NCBI GenBank assembly: GCA_002812745.2
Contig: NCSJ02000005.1
Coordinates: forward strand, 186,001-250,000
Direction: 5' to 3'
Source of the DNA: Scytalidium lignicola
Taxonomy: Eukaryota > Ascomycota > Leotiomycetes
DNA: 64,000 bases
A model generated the notes under the pieces. That model searched no databases. It had not been told where the DNA came from and saw nothing but the letters and a program-made list of their open reading frames with translations. The position numbers and the translations under genes are program-made. Every line of letters begins with the position of its first letter. Position 1 is the first letter of the stretch. Shown piece after piece: positions 60,651-64,000 of this stretch.

Positions 60651-63043
60651 ATGGCGGACTCTCAAGAACAAGCAACGGAGTCGAATGGCGCCGCTAAGGT
60701 GGAAGCTCCTGTCAATCAGGATGTAGGTGACGATCATGAAGGGGACAACAAATTTCAAAAAGCAATATCGGCATGGAGAAGTATGCATCGGATTTCTAGA
60801 ATACTGTAACACCTGCTAATAGATTTTCCAGATATTGACTTAACTTCCATGGTTACGACGCTTGACAACACTGCTTCTGAAGTTGTCGCATATCAAAGAG
60901 ATTCTACGGTCCAGCGCAAAGATTTGGCACAGAAAACGAAAGATTTCAGAAAATATGATGATGCAACGAAGTTAGTCGAGATTAAAGGGTTATTGAAAGG
61001 TAGGCAAATTCTCGGAAGAGTTAATATACGGAAGCTTATTCAAACCCAGCGTACCAAACCTTCATCGACCTTTTAACGAATCACTCAAAGTCTATCAATT
61101 CCGCGTTCCTCCAAGTCTACTCTTCCTTATCAGAAGCTCCAGATCCATATCCTCTGCTAGAGGCGTCGGTTGATTCTTTGTTATTGTCGGAAGATACCCT
61201 ACCGAAGGTCACTGAGGAGAACGAACATCTACAGAAAACTGTGAGTAAACTGACATCACAATTGGAAGAGGCCGAGTCAAGACTCGAAGCAGAAAGGGCT
61301 GTAAGAAAGGGCCTGGAAGAGAACCTTGAGACTAAGGTTAAGGATGTTGAAACATCTTGGACAGCTGTCTTAGAAGAAAAGAAAGATAACTGGGACGCGA
61401 AGGAGAAGTTACTTGAAGAGAAGGTGGAGAACCAGGAGAGGCTGTTGAATGAAATCAAGGCCAGCTATGAAGTCACGCAACGACTGGGCCAGTCTGACGA
61501 ATCAGAGAGTGGCCGTGGTCATGTTACCAGTGCAGAATTGGAAATGGTAAACTCGGATCTTGAGCGCACCAGTGCCAGGTTAGCAGAAGTTGAGGCTCGA
61601 AACGAACAACTGCGAATAGAACTTGCACAATCAGCTGCGCAAGTGACAAGCCAGCCTTCGGTTGATATAGAGGATGATCCAGCATATATGCGGATGCGTT
61701 CTGAGAACTCTTCTCTCCTCAGAAAACTAGATGCGGCCCGTGTCGAAAGAGATTCTCGAAAACGCGAGTTAGAAGCTAAACTCCGATCTCTTGAAAGGGA
61801 AATTAGCCTGCTTAAAGAGGAGCGAGATACACTAAAAGCCAAGGTTCAGAAATGGGCCAATTATGAAGACATCAAGCAGGAGCTCGAAGTTTTGAAGAGT
61901 ATCGAGTTTTCCACTGGCGATGACGACGAACCTATTAACGTAGGCTCAGCTCCTAATGGTGAAGGAGTTCCCGAAAATGGGAACCCAAACAAAGGGAAGG
62001 GGGATTCTTTAGAGCAGCTTCTACTTGCGCGCAATAAGAAGCTTGGTGATGAGCTCACTATTCTAAGGGTTTCCCACCAGGACTTGCAAAGTCGGCTACA
62101 GAATATGCAAGAAGAACTGTCGCGGACCAATGCAGAACTTGAACGTTCTCAAAACTTGAATGCCACATTAGAAAATGATCTTGCCAACGTTCAGAGTGAG
62201 GCAACTAATGCATTTCCTTCAGGTGCGTCTGTTGCTGGAACATATACTAGCCGGTATCCTTCTGGGAATCTTGCAGCAAGTTCATATGCAGGACGGAAAG
62301 GCCGGTCCTCGCCTACATCTTCCATTATATCTGGGTTTGATCCACGATCATCGATTACCAACCATAGTCTAGAGTCTCTGAGAGCTGGAGAGCCTGTTGG
62401 TGGTGGATCGGGAATTTTACCAATGATCACTGCCCAACGGGATCGCTTCAAGCAGAGAAATAGCCAGCTAGAGAATGAGCTTTCGGAGAGTCACCGAACC
62501 ATATCCTCGCTACGCCAGGAAGTTGCCTCGCTGCAGAAGGACAACCTGAATCTGTATGAGAAGACACGCTACGTATCTTCCTATAATCGGGGTGGACAGA
62601 CATCGGCTTCCGCTTATGCACCGAATCCGAGGGTGGCCTCTGTGCAGATGTCGTCAGGGACATCATCAGGGCCTGCACTAGATCGATATCGTTCCGCATA
62701 TGAGTCCAATATATCTCCCTTTGCACAGTTCCGAGGGCGAGAATCCGCTCGGGCTTATAAGCGAATGAGCCTGCCCGAGCGCATAGTATTCTCGATCACG
62801 AGAATGGTACTAGCAACTCGCACAAGTCGAAACCTATTTGCAGCTTACTGCGTGGCATTGCATCTCCTGGTATTCTTCGCGTTGTATTGGCTGGGAACAG
62901 TGGATGTAGAGCAGCACGGCAGTCATTTGGGAGAAGCTGTCGCAGCGGCTGCAGCAGGGTCTCTAGCCGGTGCCAATACCGGATCAGACTCATTGCACGG
63001 AGACTGGCAGCAGGAGGGGTTCGATCATGGAGCGATGCCATAA
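60651..63043 (+). CDS. COY1: Golgi coiled-coil protein Coy1/CASP
   Basis: Tail-anchored Golgi membrane protein that acts in retrograde Golgi traffic; homologue of the CASP product of mammalian CUX1. Exons 60651-60780, 60832-60999 and 61050-63043; 763 residues. The N terminus has the family pattern NIDLTSMVTTLDNTASEVVAYQR, and the centre (about 130-480) is heptad-rich coiled coil (EENEHLQKTVSKLTSQLEEA). The CASP C-terminal block follows: ITAQRDRFKQRNSQLENEL, then KRMSLPERIVFS. A single transmembrane segment lies near residues 693-718 (LFAAYCVALHLLVFFALYWL), close to the C terminus as expected. The start ATG follows a short leader; both introns have standard sites. Confidence 0.94.
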
Positions 63044-64000
63044 TGGGAAATATTTGTATCATATGTTTTAATAGAAGCGATCAAAGGGTTGACATCCCCT
63101 TCTAAATGTCATGTATGATAAAATTAACGACCTGATATCTACCATTGGGCTAGGCAGGGAACGCTTGTGTAGTTGCTAGACACCACCTTCAACTTCACAT
63201 GATATTGGAAAGTATTACCTTTGCCAGTAGCATGACATAGAGCCGCGAGATCTCTTGAGGGTTTACCGCTAATGAAGCAGTCAAGAGCTATAGTTAGAGT
63301 ACGTTATTATTTAAAAACACCAAGGACGCGTCTTCCATAGCTTCCAAAAGGAAGATCTCGAATATTGACTAGCAAGGTGGTTGGAACTTGACTGATTGGT
63401 TGTTGTTTTCCACGTCAAATCTACGTAACCGCCCGGACGCAAAAACAACCCAGGATAATTAATCATTTTAGATCTCGAAAAGGATGTCGGTCAGGTTTTC
63501 CAGCTAATTACCCACTATTGAAAGCAGCAGCTAAAAATACACACCTACGCGCCCGAACCAATAACGATATCCGATCTTGTCTACCCCGGCCGCCCCCCGC
63601 CTTCGAAACGGCTATGAATAAACTTTGGCAGGCTTTGGGTTGTTATTAGTCGGTTTGCTAACCGCGCAATTATAGGGAGGCTATTGAGAATTAAGAATTC
63701 AATGACATCGCGGCTATGGGCCATTGGAAAGAGAGAGGTGGAGAGATGTCTATAGAGATTTAACGGATCTTAAACCTCGGAGCTTGGAATGCGCGACTGG
63801 AGCTACGACCCTTTTGCCTTGTAGTTGCACAACCGATGCTCTCGGATGAATACAGGAAGCAGCAGCCACATGATACACTTGTGCGGCCTAGATACGTACA
63901 GTGATGCAGTCCCCGGATACACAAAACTATTGATAAGTCTTGCCTATCGGGTATCGTGCATCGGATGTCTTACTGAAGATTTTTGGATAGCGTATCGTTA
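63044..64000. other. Right-end region, no gene recognised
   Basis: About 0.96 kb downstream of COY1 to the window edge. It has GC-rich runs near 63585-63600 but no coding frame of note. It probably holds the COY1 3' end and part of a flanking promoter. Confidence 0.6.

Overview
This 64-kb window is nuclear DNA of a filamentous ascomycete (Pezizomycotina). I infer this from short introns (about 45-100 nt, GTAAGT-like donors, CTAAC-like branch sites), dense genes on both strands, and fungal-type proteins: Ssh4/Ear1, the double-adenylation CPS1/DIP2 protein, Psd1, Coy1, Drs1 and class II cAMP phosphodiesterase. The class is uncertain; Leotiomycetes would be my guess.

Layout. Positions 1-7070 have no recognisable gene. 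They hold microsatellites, a 22-bp palindrome and repeated TACCGGTA sites. From 7071 on there are 21 protein-coding genes: transportin (-), a proteasome-assembly chaperone of the PAC4/Poc4 type (-), a UCH37/Uch2-type deubiquitinase (+), the Ssh4-like SPRY/PY adaptor (+), cAMP phosphodiesterase (-), CPS1/DIP2 (-), a DENND11/LCHN-Anr2-type protein (+), Sec63 (-), a large DUF4045/gelsolin-fold protein (-), Arl2 (-), a GNAT-domain protein (+), the Drs1 helicase (+), a flavin-reductase-like protein (+), an SDR (+), an N2227/carnosine-methyltransferase-like protein (-), poly(A) polymerase (+), a HERP-like ubiquitin-like membrane protein (-), mitochondrial phosphatidylserine decarboxylase (+), a CNH/Vps39-type CORVET subunit (Vps3-like) (-), and the Golgi protein Coy1/CASP (+). 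They are core cell-biology genes, not one pathway. I see no secondary-metabolite cluster, transposon, CRISPR array, rRNA or tRNA.

How genes relate. Five pairs are head-to-head over short shared promoters: PAC4/UCH37 (252 bp; both proteasome-linked), ARL2/GNAT, N2227/PAP1 (250 bp), HERP-like/PSD1 and Vps3-like/COY1. Secretory and membrane functions recur (Sec63, Ssh4, Arl2, Vps3-like, Coy1, HERP-like, Psd1), but I would not call this a functional cluster.

Assembly quality matters for reading the genes. Each isolated N inside a coding region (7518, 38447, 41190, 52895, 56915) is an extra character beside or near a homopolymer, and removing it restores one long reading frame. Three more frame breaks without an N (21680-21685, 41599-41605, 46674-46677) are one-base homopolymer length errors. 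None of these genes should be called a pseudogene. Splice sites below were placed by hand from frame, consensus and family resemblance; all resulting coding lengths except the GNAT gene's unresolved start close in frame.
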